The notes under the pieces are model-generated. The model was given only the letters and a program-made list of their open reading frames with translations. It had not been told where the DNA came from and did no database searches. DNA of 64,000 nucleotides from Acidimicrobiaceae bacterium (GTDB taxonomy: Bacteria > Actinomycetota > Acidimicrobiia > Acidimicrobiales > Aldehydirespiratoraceae): the NCBI GenBank assembly GCA_016845585.1, contig JAERSO010000129.1, forward strand, positions 1 through 64,000. The letters are read 5' to 3'. Of this stretch, positions 17,255-26,188 are shown piece after piece (position 1 is the first letter of the stretch; each line of letters starts with the position of its first letter). A program made the position numbers and the translations under genes.

Positions 17255-20200
17255 GATCGCCCCCGTTGACTGCGAGATAGGGGGCCAGGTCGGGGTCGTC
17301 GGCGATGCGGCGCCAGTCCCGGTGCTGGTGCGACAGGCCGAGGCCGTCGGGCTCGCAGAACCAGCAGTCGACCCACGGACGGAAACTCGGTGTGGCGGGA
17401 TGTTGGGGGAAGAGGCCTGCGCCGATCCCGTCGCTGATCTGCGCGACCACATCGAGGGCGGTGTCGGTGACGACGTCGGTGATCGGGTAGCCGACGGTGG
17501 AGAATCGACCCCGTGAGGTGACGAACCAGTAGGCGCCGCGGGCGGGATTGTCGACCCCGAGCACTCGCCGCGCCGCGAGTGCGTACAACACCAGTTGCAG
17601 GTGGGCACCGCCCGGGACGGGGTCTTCGGCCGTGAGCTTGTCGTAGCCGCGTGTGGAGCCGGTCTTGTAGTCGATGACGGTGATGGTGCCGTCGTGGGCT
17701 TCGTCGATGCGGTCGATGGCGCCGCGGAGCCGCAGGGTGCGACCGTCGGGGATCGGCACCTCGGTCGGTGGCGTGGGCGAGCCGGGCATGCCGAAGGGGA
17801 GCTCGGTGGCGGTCGGTCGCGTGCCATGGGCGGCGCGCTGGATGTCGTCGAACGCGACGAACCCGGCGAGGTCCTGCAGGATCACCTGTCGATCCCGTTG
17901 CCAGTAGATGCGTCGACCGACCATGCCCCGGGCGGCGAGCCGGTCGGCCTCGGCCACACCGAGTTGAAGGAGCCGATCGAGTTGTGGCTCACTCCAACCG
18001 ATGCCCGGCTCGGGCACCGCGTTGGTGGCGATCTGCTCGTCGAGCCATTGGTCGAGCACGTTGTGGATGAGCGAGCCCCGGATCAGGGGAGTGATCCGAT
18101 ACGACTCCTCCGGGTCCTCGACGGGGTCGACTCGCAGGACGTGGCGGACGAGATAGGCGTGGGGGCACGCCGCCCAGCTCTCGAGCCGAGTCGCCGAGGT
18201 GATCTGCTCGGGGTTGGTCGGCGACGGAAGAACGACGCCGCGAAGATCGCCGTCACCGGCGAGGTTGCCGTCGAAACGGGTGAAGCGGCGCGAGAGGCGC
18301 CCGGCCGTCAGGGCCACACCGCGGGCCACTTCCCGTCGAGCCTGAACCAGCGGGTGGTGGTCGATCGCGCCACCGTCCTCGGCGTGGTCGAGGAGGGCAC
18401 GGACGTCGTACTCCTGGGCATGGGCAGGGAAGTCGGTGGCCCGGAGCCCGGCGATGAACGACGGGACCTCGCTGAGCCAGTCGCCGGTGCGCTGATTCAT
18501 CTCCTCGGCGGACGGGCGACAGTGATCGCGTTGTTCCACGGTGTCGAGCAGCCATCGCGACGGTGCTCGCTCGGCGCTGCGGCGGAGGTCGCCCCGCGGG
18601 AACATGAAGGTGGTGTGCGAGGCCGCGTTCATCACGGCCAGCAGCGCCCGGTGTTGATTGTCGGCGGCTGCCGCCAGGAGTGGGAGATCTCGTCCGGCGG
18701 CCCCGCGGACGCGATCGGGGATGAGGGGATCGTCGCGTCGTCGGGCGGGCATGGATCCTTCGGCCAGGCCGAGCACGACTGCGGTGTCGAGCTCGAGGCC
18801 GAGCGCCTGGTCGACGGGCCCGACCAGGACGCCGTGGCCGAACGTGCCGTGGCGCCCGAGGTCGTCGCCGAGCTGGAGTTCGAGCGCGCGACGAAAGGCG
18901 CTGGTGGATGGCGACGGGTCGATGCCGTCGAGATCGCCCAACCGGTCGATCGCGGCGTCGATGCGTTGACCGGCCGCACGTTCCTCCGCCGGCCAGCTCT
19001 CGCGTAGCGACTCGCCACCCAGATAGGTGCGCACGAGTGAGCGACACCAGCTCGCCAGCCCCGACCAGGTGGCGCCGCGCCCGCCGGGGTTCAGCGCATC
19101 GACGAGGGTGAGCATGAACGTGCGGAGATCGGCGGCGGTGGCTGCCTCGCGACGCAGGCGGGCGGCCCGCCAGGCCTCTTCCTCATTTCGTTCGTGGCGC
19201 TCGGCGTCGGACTCCAGATCGATGCGCAGCTGGTCCAGCCGTTCATCCCATTGCGTCGGCCCGGCGACGATACCGGCGGCGCGGGATGCTCGTTCCCATG
19301 CGGCGACCGGGGCGGGTCGGTTGTCGACCCCACGGATGGGCGCACCGGCGAGCCATGCCGCCACGTCGTGACGGGAGAAATCGTGATCGGCCAGCCCGAG
19401 CAGGGCCAGGAGTGAGCGACCCAACAGAGATGTGTCAGCCGTGCGCACAGATGCCCCGAACCAGGGGATCTCGGCGGCGTCGAGGGCATCGCCGGCGAGC
19501 CGCGCATAGGGCTTTCGCGAACCGAACACGATCGCCGTGCGGTCGAACGGCGTTCCCGCCCGGGCCGCCTCGGTGATGAGACGCACCGCATGACGCACCT
19601 CGTCGTCGGCGTCGGACACGCTGATGGCACGGTCGGCGATCGGCACCGTGGGCGCCGTGTCGACTCGCCAGGTGAGCCCCAGTGCTTCGGTCAGCTCCCG
19701 CACGGCAGCGTCCGCCTCGACGACACCCGTGACGCCGGCGATCACCTCGACAGGCTGGGATGCGGCCAGCGCCTGGATGAGCCGGACCTGATTGCTCGTC
19801 AACCGCTGGGGGAGATGGATCAGGGTCGGGCCCAGCTCGCGGGCAACCGGCGACCCCGCCTCGAGTTGCTCGATCGCCGCGGCGATGAGGTCCTGTTCGT
19901 CGGAGAACCGCGGTGCGAGACGAGCGTGAACCTGCTCATGGATCCGAACGATGTCGGCGAGACGAGGCGAGGTGGCACGCAGACGCGCCCGACCTCCAGC
20001 GTCCACCTCGGACAGGGCCCGATGGGAGCGAACGAGGGACCGCTCAGTGGTCGGATGTGTGTGGACGCCGGCGAAATGGCCGGGATCCTCGGCCAGTACG
20101 GCCCGCACCGCACCTGCGAGAACGGGAGTGGAAACGGGCCGTCGCCCCGATGCCGCCACCCGTCCCGCGCCGAGCAGCTCGGCCAGTCGGTACGGCGTGA

Positions 20201-20387
20201 GGAAGGTGACGCCGGCGACCCCGCCCCGACGACCGAGCGCCCGCCGGGCCGCCACGCCGATCTGGTTGGAGTGCACGACAACGGTGACCGGCGCCAACGC
20301 GTCGTCGGTCTTGTGCGCGGCGATTCGCTCAGCGAGGGCCTCGTGGGCCGCCGGGCCGTAGGGGGTCGTGGTGAGGGAGATCGCCAT
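17247..20387 (-). CDS. AddB/AdnA-like subunit: inactive helicase fold with PD-(D/E)XK nuclease
   Basis: 1046 residues. The N-terminal position where a Walker A should sit reads VVVHSNQIGVAARRAL, so ATP binding is probably lost. The C-terminal nuclease keeps LRGAIDRIDE, then TVIDYKTGS, then LQLVLYA. Cysteines flank it: one in ESWAACPHAYLVRH, two in CWFCEPDG (1008 and 1011). AddB-type iron-sulfur proteins normally have a fourth Cys six residues on; here that position is Gly, so the cluster may use another ligand or be absent. It is first in a two-gene operon and probably acts as the Chi-scanning or structural subunit. Confidence 0.8.
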   Translation of the reverse strand: MAISLTTTPYGPAAHEALAERIAAHKTDDALAPVTVVVHSNQIGVAARRALGRRGGVAGVTFLTPYRLAELLGAGRVAASGRRPVSTPVLAGAVRAVLAEDPGHFAGVHTHPTTERSLVRSHRALSEVDAGGRARLRATSPRLADIVRIHEQVHARLAPRFSDEQDLIAAAIEQLEAGSPVARELGPTLIHLPQRLTSNQVRLIQALAASQPVEVIAGVTGVVEADAAVRELTEALGLTWRVDTAPTVPIADRAISVSDADDEVRHAVRLITEAARAGTPFDRTAIVFGSRKPYARLAGDALDAAEIPWFGASVRTADTSLLGRSLLALLGLADHDFSRHDVAAWLAGAPIRGVDNRPAPVAAWERASRAAGIVAGPTQWDERLDQLRIDLESDAERHERNEEEAWRAARLRREAATAADLRTFMLTLVDALNPGGRGATWSGLASWCRSLVRTYLGGESLRESWPAEERAAGQRIDAAIDRLGDLDGIDPSPSTSAFRRALELQLGDDLGRHGTFGHGVLVGPVDQALGLELDTAVVLGLAEGSMPARRRDDPLIPDRVRGAAGRDLPLLAAAADNQHRALLAVMNAASHTTFMFPRGDLRRSAERAPSRWLLDTVEQRDHCRPSAEEMNQRTGDWLSEVPSFIAGLRATDFPAHAQEYDVRALLDHAEDGGAIDHHPLVQARREVARGVALTAGRLSRRFTRFDGNLAGDGDLRGVVLPSPTNPEQITSATRLESWAACPHAYLVRHVLRVDPVEDPEESYRITPLIRGSLIHNVLDQWLDEQIATNAVPEPGIGWSEPQLDRLLQLGVAEADRLAARGMVGRRIYWQRDRQVILQDLAGFVAFDDIQRAAHGTRPTATELPFGMPGSPTPPTEVPIPDGRTLRLRGAIDRIDEAHDGTITVIDYKTGSTRGYDKLTAEDPVPGGAHLQLVLYALAARRVLGVDNPARGAYWFVTSRGRFSTVGYPITDVVTDTALDVVAQISDGIGAGLFPQHPATPSFRPWVDCWFCEPDGLGLSHQHRDWRRIADDPDLAPYLAVNGGDHG

Positions 20388-20430
20388 CCGTCAGTGATGG
20401 TACGCACACCCTGTGACGGCGGGCGGATCG

Positions 20431-22119
20431 CTAGGTGAGCGCGGCGCGATCCACGATCTCGCGAAGCGTGTCCGCATCCTGATCGAGCGTGCCGTACTCG
20501 TTGCCCCACTCGCCGCCGAGACGTGAGGCGCAGAAGGTGTCGGCGACGGCGGGGGTCGACTGGCGCAGGAGCAGGCTGCCCTGAGTGGCCTTGGCGATCA
20601 TCGTCATGAGGCGACGTGCGTGTGGTTCGAAGTCGCCCCGGGCCCGAAGCAGCTCCCGTTCCAGGTCCGTGACATAGGTGTCGAGGTGCCGGTTGGCGCC
20701 GGCGGCGAGCTTGATCTCGTCCAGCAGGGCGTCGCCGGTTTCAGGGGTGCGGAGCAGGGAGCGCTCCACGTCGAGACCCATGATCACCGAGGTGCCCTCC
20801 CACACGCTGTTGAGGGGGGCTTCCCGGTAGAGCAGCGGGATGGGCTGATCCTCGATGTAGCCCATGCCGCCGTGGCATTCCAGGGCTTCGAGCGTGACCG
20901 AGCTGGCCCGACGACAATTCCAGTACTTGGCGATCGGCACGAGGATCCGGTTGAGCAACTCGGCGGACTCCATCGATGCGGAGTCGTCGGCGGCCCTGGT
21001 CACGCGCGTGCCCAGCAGCAGCGCGGCTTCGCTCTCGATGGCGAGGTCGGCGAGGGTGTTCTGCATCATCGGCTGGTCGCGCACCGTCGCGCCGAAGGCT
21101 TTGCGATGGGTGGTGTGGTGGATGGCGGATGTGACGGCTCGCCGCATGATCCCCGCCGACCCCGTAGCAAGGGCCATGCGGATGTAGTGCGTCATGTGCT
21201 TGACGAACGAGGCGATGCCCCGGCCCTCCTCGCCGATCCGGTAGCCGACGGCGACCTCGAACTCCACCTCGGAGGTGGCATTCGACGTGTTGCCGAGCTT
21301 GTCCTTCAGGCGCTGGATCCGGATGTTGTTGCGCGTGCCGTCGTCGAGGATCCGTGGAGCGATGAAGAGGGTGACACCGGCGTCGGTCTGGGCGGTGAGG
21401 AGAAGGATGTCGCCCATGGGGGCGGAGACGAAGTACTTGTGGCCGGTGATGAGGTATTCCCGGCCGTTGCCCGTGGGCACGGCTCGGGTGGTGTTGGCCC
21501 GGACATCGGAGCCGCCCTGCTTCTCGGTCATGGCCATCGCCACCGAGATGGCTGCCTTGTCGTCGACGTGCGCCGGGCGCGGGTCGTACCCCGGCGCCAC
21601 GATCTTGTCGAGCCAGCGGTTGCCGATCTCGGGGTCGCTGCGCAGGAGGGGGACGATCGCCCACGTCATGCAGTTGGGGCAGCCGACCGCACCGTTCTCC
21701 GCCTGGTTCCAGAGGTAGTAGAGGACGTTGCGGGCGGTCTGGCCGCCGGGCTCGTCGACCGTCCACGGCAACGAGTGCGTCTCGGTCTCGAACGTGGCGG
21801 CCATGACCTCGTGGTAGGCGGGGTGGAAGTCGACCTGATCGATCCGGTTGCCGACGCCGTCATGGGTGCGCAGCGTCGGCCTCTCGTGGTTCGCCACACG
21901 CGCCAGCTCGCGCATGCGCGCGCTGCCGACGATCTCGCCGACGTTCACGGCGCGATCGTGGACCCACTCGATCTCCTCTCGCCTGACGAGATCGACCAGC
22001 ACGGGATCTTCGAGGTACAGGTTCTGGTCCGGCGGCGCCGGCGGCACGTTCTCCACCGTGTGGGTCGTGCCGGCCGCCTGCCGGGGGCCGCTGGGGACCC
22101 AGAGTTGATCCCGGCTCAT
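20431..22119 (-). CDS. AidB-like acyl-CoA dehydrogenase
   Basis: 562 residues, the length of AidB rather than of classical acyl-CoA dehydrogenases (about 380). FAD-binding segments match AidB closely: MTEKQGGSDVRANTTRA, LKDKLGNTSNATSEVEFE, LECHGGMGYIEDQPIPLLYRE and NSVWEGTSVIMGLDVER. AidB has weak isovaleryl-CoA dehydrogenase activity and a DNA-protection role in E. coli. Here the gene is last in a TetR-led operon with a diiron-like protein and an epoxide-isomerase-like protein, so a catabolic oxidation is more likely. The start ATG at 22119 overlaps the previous stop (ATGA). The longer open frame upstream is a shadow. Confidence 0.88.
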   Translation of the reverse strand: MSRDQLWVPSGPRQAAGTTHTVENVPPAPPDQNLYLEDPVLVDLVRREEIEWVHDRAVNVGEIVGSARMRELARVANHERPTLRTHDGVGNRIDQVDFHPAYHEVMAATFETETHSLPWTVDEPGGQTARNVLYYLWNQAENGAVGCPNCMTWAIVPLLRSDPEIGNRWLDKIVAPGYDPRPAHVDDKAAISVAMAMTEKQGGSDVRANTTRAVPTGNGREYLITGHKYFVSAPMGDILLLTAQTDAGVTLFIAPRILDDGTRNNIRIQRLKDKLGNTSNATSEVEFEVAVGYRIGEEGRGIASFVKHMTHYIRMALATGSAGIMRRAVTSAIHHTTHRKAFGATVRDQPMMQNTLADLAIESEAALLLGTRVTRAADDSASMESAELLNRILVPIAKYWNCRRASSVTLEALECHGGMGYIEDQPIPLLYREAPLNSVWEGTSVIMGLDVERSLLRTPETGDALLDEIKLAAGANRHLDTYVTDLERELLRARGDFEPHARRLMTMIAKATQGSLLLRQSTPAVADTFCASRLGGEWGNEYGTLDQDADTLREIVDRAALT

Positions 22120-22649
22120 GCCGGTGCCTTGGCCAGCCCGATCGCCTGCTTCAGGCAGAGGCCGGTGGTGATGACGGCGCCGACGACGGCGGCGTAGAAC
22201 GTGAAGTACGAGATCAGGTTCTGCCAGTCGCCGACCGGCTGCAGGCCCCGCTCGGGGGCGTAGACGGCGAAGGAGTAGCCGATCGTGTTGCCCCACAGAG
22301 TGACGATCGCTGCGTAGAAGAACCACTTGGCCTGGCGCATGCTGAAGTTGAGCCGCTTGCTGAGCAGCACCATCACCATCACATAGGTCGAGTTCATGAT
22401 CGGCCCGGTGTGGGCGTTGCGTAGGAGTTCCTTCTGCTCGGGCGTGTCGGGCACCTCGATGTCGAGGCTCGGGATCGGGAACAAGTGCAGCACGTTGTCG
22501 GCGAGGGCGATCAACCAGACGAAGCCGCCGATGAACCCGAGGAACATCACGACGAAGCAGTGAACGAGGAGCTTCCCGCCGATGCGAGACGAGAAGCCTT
22601 CGCCTTCGACGACCCAGGGCTCCTCGGAGGTGGTCGAGGTGGTGGTCAT
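22116..22649 (-). CDS. Styrene oxide isomerase (StyC)-like integral membrane protein
   Basis: 177 residues, four predicted transmembrane helices (about 28-50, 86-99, 108-127, 146-166). The family link comes from NAHTGPIMN and LWGNTIGYSFAVYAPERGL, which mirror the ARAHSGPALN and WANVGFYLF..SPNRGL stretches of StyC as I recall it. Residues reported for the StyC heme and active site (His58, Asn64, Asn99, Tyr103) fall on His80, Asn86, Asn121 and Tyr125, a constant offset of 22. StyC performs a Meinwald rearrangement of an epoxide to an aldehyde using ferric heme b. The substrate here is unknown; no styrene monooxygenase genes are present. It is ATGA-coupled to both neighbours. Confidence 0.75.
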   Translation of the reverse strand: MTTTSTTSEEPWVVEGEGFSSRIGGKLLVHCFVVMFLGFIGGFVWLIALADNVLHLFPIPSLDIEVPDTPEQKELLRNAHTGPIMNSTYVMVMVLLSKRLNFSMRQAKWFFYAAIVTLWGNTIGYSFAVYAPERGLQPVGDWQNLISYFTFYAAVVGAVITTGLCLKQAIGLAKAPA

Positions 22650-23545
22650 GCGGCGCTCCCGGGGTGGTCTGTGTCGAAGGGGACGGGGATGTCGGGGTGA
22701 TCGGTGTCGAGCCGGGGGACGAAGTCGGGGTCGGCCGTGGCGTAGCCGGCGATCCAGTCGCGAACCCACTCGGGGTCGTCCTCGCGGCGCGGATCATGGC
22801 CGGGCAGCGCCGTGCGCAAGGCGCCGGGGACAACGGCCACGAAGAACGCCCCGGTGCGCATCCAGAGCCGGATCCGTGAGCGCGGGTTGCGCCAGCGGCC
22901 GTCGTGCTTGAGCATCGCGATGCAGCCCTTGCGCGCCCACCAGAACACGTGGGCCGATCCGGTCAGGACTCCCAGCGCCCGCTGCCAGTAGGGCCCCCCG
23001 GCAGCCTGATAGGCATCGAAGGCCACCCGCTTGTGCTCGACCTCCTCCACCATGTGCCACAGTGCGAACGAAGCGACCCGGGTGTCGGATCCACCGAAGA
23101 GCTTGCGGCGGTCGTTGACCAGCCAGGCGGTGACGCCCATGGTCATGCTCTCGAATCCGGCGCTGTAGGCGAGCCGGTACGTGAGCGAGCGACGATCTCG
23201 CATGCGCTGATAGCCGGCCTTCAGCGCGTCTTCGACGTCGGCAAGCATCGGGTAGCCGTTGGCCTTGAGGATCTCGTTGTAGCGGCGGTGGGTGCGGAAG
23301 TGCTGCCCCTCCTGGGAACAGAATCCGGCGATCTCCTCGAGTACGTCGGGGTCCTCGATCTCGCCCGCGGCTTCCCGCAGGGTGGCGATCAGGAACGGTT
23401 CCAGGTACGGCATCGTCAGCGACGCCCCGTTGATCATGTGAGACCACTCGTGATGGCCCGGGTTCCACACCGGCTCGATGTCGTCGGGGAACTCGAACGG
23501 GATCTTGCGAACCTCGATCGGCGTGTGCTGCTCGGTGACGGTCAT
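22646..23545 (-). CDS. PF10118-type ferritin-like diiron protein (annotated metal-dependent hydrolase)
   Basis: 299 residues. A four-helix-bundle pattern of carboxylate ligands is visible: Glu49, Glu79xxHis82 (in CSQEGQHFRTH), Glu132 (GFESMTMG) and Glu168xxHis171 (MVEEVEHKR). This is the E...ExxH...E...ExxH arrangement of diiron oxygenases and ferritin-like proteins. The family name says hydrolase but its chemistry is not established. In this operon, immediately before an epoxide-isomerase-like membrane protein, an oxygenase that makes an epoxide is an attractive guess, not a fact. The start at 23545 overlaps the tetR stop (ATGA). Confidence 0.8.
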   Translation of the reverse strand: MTVTEQHTPIEVRKIPFEFPDDIEPVWNPGHHEWSHMINGASLTMPYLEPFLIATLREAAGEIEDPDVLEEIAGFCSQEGQHFRTHRRYNEILKANGYPMLADVEDALKAGYQRMRDRRSLTYRLAYSAGFESMTMGVTAWLVNDRRKLFGGSDTRVASFALWHMVEEVEHKRVAFDAYQAAGGPYWQRALGVLTGSAHVFWWARKGCIAMLKHDGRWRNPRSRIRLWMRTGAFFVAVVPGALRTALPGHDPRREDDPEWVRDWIAGYATADPDFVPRLDTDHPDIPVPFDTDHPGSAA

Positions 23546-24174
23546 GTTGCTACCTCCTTGGCCAGGTTCTGCTTGCTCAACCCCAGGATCAGGGTGGAGA
23601 CGAAGACGGGGAGCAGGTCGTCGATTGAACGACCCACGACGAAGAAGCCGCCGAGATGAAGTTCGACGAGCCCGTGGGCCCCGGCCCAGAACGTGTGGGC
23701 GGCGGTGAGCGGGTCGACGGCGAGTTCGATCGTGCCGGCCTTCTCGGCTGCGTCGATCACGTCGCGGCAGACACCCAGGGCGGCGAGCTTCGCGGTGAGC
23801 AGCGTCGGATCCGACTCCTCGATGCTCCCGGCGTCGGTGTAGAGCAGGTCGTACATCCGGGGCCGGTCGAGCCCGGCCCGCACGTAGGCCTCCGAGAGGG
23901 CCTGCAACGCGGCGATCGGCTCGTCATGCAGCGCCGCGGCGGTCGAGAGGACTCCGAGCAGCCATTCGTAGGACCGGACCCGCAACGCGTCGATGATGTC
24001 GGCCTTCGAACCGAAGTACGAGTACGGCTTCGTGTGGCTGCACCCGGCCCGGTTGGCGATGGCCCGAAACGACATCGCCTCGATGCCGTCCTCTTCAAGC
24101 AGGGCCTGGGCCGTGTCGAGCAGCGACTCGCGAGTGGAGCTGATCTCTTCGGCTGAACTCGGGCGGCGCGGCAT
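23542..24174 (-). CDS. TetR-family repressor of the diiron/isomerase/AidB operon
   Basis: 210 residues. The N-terminal helix-turn-helix is clear (LLDTAQALLEEDGIEAMSFR, then AIANRAGCSHTKPYSYF, then SKADIIDALR). The C-terminal domain is all-helical, with WAGAHGLVELHLGG typical of the TetR_C fold that binds a hydrophobic ligand. It is the first gene of the operon it probably controls; the other three genes follow with 4-nt overlaps. The ATG at 24174 begins 6 nt after a -10 box inside a long palindrome, so autorepression is very likely. The inducer is presumably the pathway substrate or its CoA thioester. Confidence 0.9.
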   Translation of the reverse strand: MPRRPSSAEEISSTRESLLDTAQALLEEDGIEAMSFRAIANRAGCSHTKPYSYFGSKADIIDALRVRSYEWLLGVLSTAAALHDEPIAALQALSEAYVRAGLDRPRMYDLLYTDAGSIEESDPTLLTAKLAALGVCRDVIDAAEKAGTIELAVDPLTAAHTFWAGAHGLVELHLGGFFVVGRSIDDLLPVFVSTLILGLSKQNLAKEVAT

Positions 24175-24210
24175 CCAGTGAGTTAACAGCGTTAATTTAA
24201 CGGTGTCAAC
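24175..24210 (-). promoter_or_regulatory. Leaderless promoter covered by a TetR operator
   Basis: Reading the minus strand: TTGACA, a 17-nt spacer, TTAACT, 6 nt, then the tetR ATG. A 29-bp imperfect palindrome (24182-24210) spans exactly from -35 to -10; its core at 24190-24202 is CGTTAATTTAACG, symmetric around one base. A bound repressor would block the polymerase completely. Confidence 0.8.
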
Positions 24211-24225
24211 AAGAGCGGATGTGTC

Positions 24226-25059
24226 CTAGTGCTCGGGCGGGGCGACGAAGTCGATGAGTTCTTCGACCGCGCCCAGTAGCGGGATTTCGAGATCGGTCCA
24301 GGACGTGACACGGGCCAGGATCTGTTGCCAGAACTCGCCCGTGGACCCGGTGGCGCCGAGCGCGGCCATCACGCCTTCCTTCCACGACTGCCCCATCGGC
24401 ACGTCGGGCCACCGTTCGATCCCGACCGTGGCCGGCTTCACGGCCTGCCAGATGTCGACGAACGGATGGCCGCAGATCTTCACGTTGGGATCATTGACCT
24501 CGGCGGCGATGTGGGATTCCTTGGTGCCGTCGAGGAGATGATCGAGGAGCACACCGAGGCGACGGTTGGGCCCGGGCCGGAATCCTCGCACCCGCTCGGC
24601 GAGGTCATCGGCGCCGTCGAGCTGCTCGACCACCACACCCTCGACCCGCAGGTCGTCACCCCACACCTTCTCGATCAGGGCGGCATCGTGCACGCCTTCT
24701 ACCCACAGGCGGCTGGCGCGAGCGATTCGGGCCGGCACATCGCCGACCGAGATCGACCCGCTCGCAGTGGTCTGGGGCTCGGCGGCCTCCTTCTTTGGGA
24801 CGACGAGCTTGCACGGCACGCCCTTGCCGTCGATGTCGGCTCGGACCGAGCCCGGCTCGTACCGCACGGAGTGATCACGCCCGTGGCGATCGCGCAGCAC
24901 CAACTTCGGGTCGCTGAACTGCACCACCATGCCGACCACACCGCTCGCACGGTCCTCGAGCACGAGTCCCGTGCGCACGGCCACCAGGGGATAGTCCCGC
25001 CTCGTCTTGGCGGGTGCGTTCAGATCGAGGGGCTCGGAGAGCATGCCGTCACGCTGCAT
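24226..25059 (-). CDS. DUF3097 family protein
   Basis: 277 residues, matching the actinobacterial DUF3097 family, whose function is unknown. Recognisable conserved blocks are TASGSISVGDVPARIARASR, LWVEGVHDAALIEKVWGDDL, RVEGVVVEQLDGADDL, LGVLLDHLLDGTKES and GHPFVDIWQAVKP. The Glu of WVEGVHD and the Asp/His of VLLDHL recall a TOPRIM-like metal site; that is my inference. The start ATG at 25059 overlaps the stop of the upstream MFS gene by one base (TGATG). An ATG five codons later is possible. The upstream extension of the open frame is a shadow. Confidence 0.85.
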   Translation of the reverse strand: MQRDGMLSEPLDLNAPAKTRRDYPLVAVRTGLVLEDRASGVVGMVVQFSDPKLVLRDRHGRDHSVRYEPGSVRADIDGKGVPCKLVVPKKEAAEPQTTASGSISVGDVPARIARASRLWVEGVHDAALIEKVWGDDLRVEGVVVEQLDGADDLAERVRGFRPGPNRRLGVLLDHLLDGTKESHIAAEVNDPNVKICGHPFVDIWQAVKPATVGIERWPDVPMGQSWKEGVMAALGATGSTGEFWQQILARVTSWTDLEIPLLGAVEELIDFVAPPEH

Positions 25060-26119
25060 CAACCGATCGTAGAACCGGACGTCCCCGCGGGGACGCTTTT
25101 GTCTCGGTCGGCTTCCGTGCGACCGATCGGCCGAGCAACGAACCAGACGCTGATCGCGCCACACGCCAGCAGGATGGCGACTTGACCATTGAAGACGGTC
25201 CGTGCGCCGGTGATCTCGAGCAGGAGACCGGCCGCCGTGGATCCGATGCCCATTCCGAGCGCGGTGGAGGCTGACATCAAGCCGCCGAGGCGGCCGAGCA
25301 CTTCGGGCGGCGAGAGGACTTGAGCCGTGGATCTGGTGCCGACCTGGGTGGCGACGTTGGGGAATCCGGTGAGCGCGAACAGGGCCAGGTACAGCCAGAG
25401 CGCGGTCGTGGCCGAGGGTGCGTTGACGAAGACGATGAAGACGACGGGGAAGATCCCGAAGCCGACCATCGCGAGGGTCTGGACCCACAACAGCGCGGCC
25501 ATGCCCGGCAACGAGCGAATGGTTCGCAGGCCGGATCTGATCGATGTGTCCGGTTCATCGTCGGAATCCTCGTCGATTGCGGACTGGTTGGTGGCCGCGC
25601 TCATCAACCCGGCAGCGAGTGCGCCGACGGCGAACGTGGCGCCGTCCAACACGGCCACGGCGGGCATACCGCCGGCGCTCAAGGCGATGCCGCCCGCCGC
25701 GGCACCGATGAGGCGCGCGATCGAACCGCCGGCCGACATCGCCGAGTTCGCGGCGATGAGCCGTTCGCCGGAGACCAGACGGGGGAGCAGGGCGAAGCTC
25801 GCCGGGTCGTTGACGCTGCTGATCATCCCTTGGGCGACGACGACGATGAAGACCGGCCAGACCCGCTCCGAGTCGACAACGAGGAGCGGCGCCAGCGCGA
25901 GGATCTGCAACAGATTGGTCGCCACGAGTGTTGGTCGGAGTCGCCACCGATCGGCCAGGCTGCCGCCGAGCGGACCGAGCAGCACTCCGATGAGGAGGCG
26001 GAGCAATAGACGGCCGCGGTGAGCACGCCCGAATCGGTCTCGAGGAACACATAGACGGGCAGCGCCAGCTCCAGCAACCGGTCGCCGATGCTGTTGACCG
26101 TCGTTCCCCCGAACAGCAA
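25059..26119 (-). pseudogene. MFS transporter, frameshifted near its N-terminus
   Basis: The bulk (25059-26006) encodes about 315 residues of a major facilitator beginning LLRLLIGVLLGPLGGSLADR. The missing first helix is found in another frame further upstream: SIWRNRDFALLFGGTTVNS, then GDRLLELALPVYVFLETDSG, then VLTAAVY. The break is at about 26005-26012 and fits loss of one base. In the N-terminal frame no ATG or GTG is available before a stop at 26198-26200; only the TTG at 26119 exists, which would cut into helix 1. So the start is also uncertain. This could be a decayed gene or consensus error. It is linked to DUF3097 by a 1-nt overlap. Confidence 0.7.
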
Positions 26120-26188
26120 TGCGAAGTCACGGTTTCGCCAGATGGACTGCCCTGGTTCGGTCGCGGTGAACGAACCTCGTCTCGCGGG

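Noticed and set aside
17255-17827. Extra 191 codons upstream of the AddA-like start
   Set aside because: It is a frame shadow of the AddB-like gene, rich in Pro, Ser and Arg; the true start is the ATG at 17254, overlapping the upstream stop by 8 nt.
20431-22119. AidB-like gene as part of an alkylation-repair unit with tag
   Set aside because: tag lies 23 kb away in an unrelated coupled run, and the AidB-like gene is locked into a TetR-led metabolic operon.
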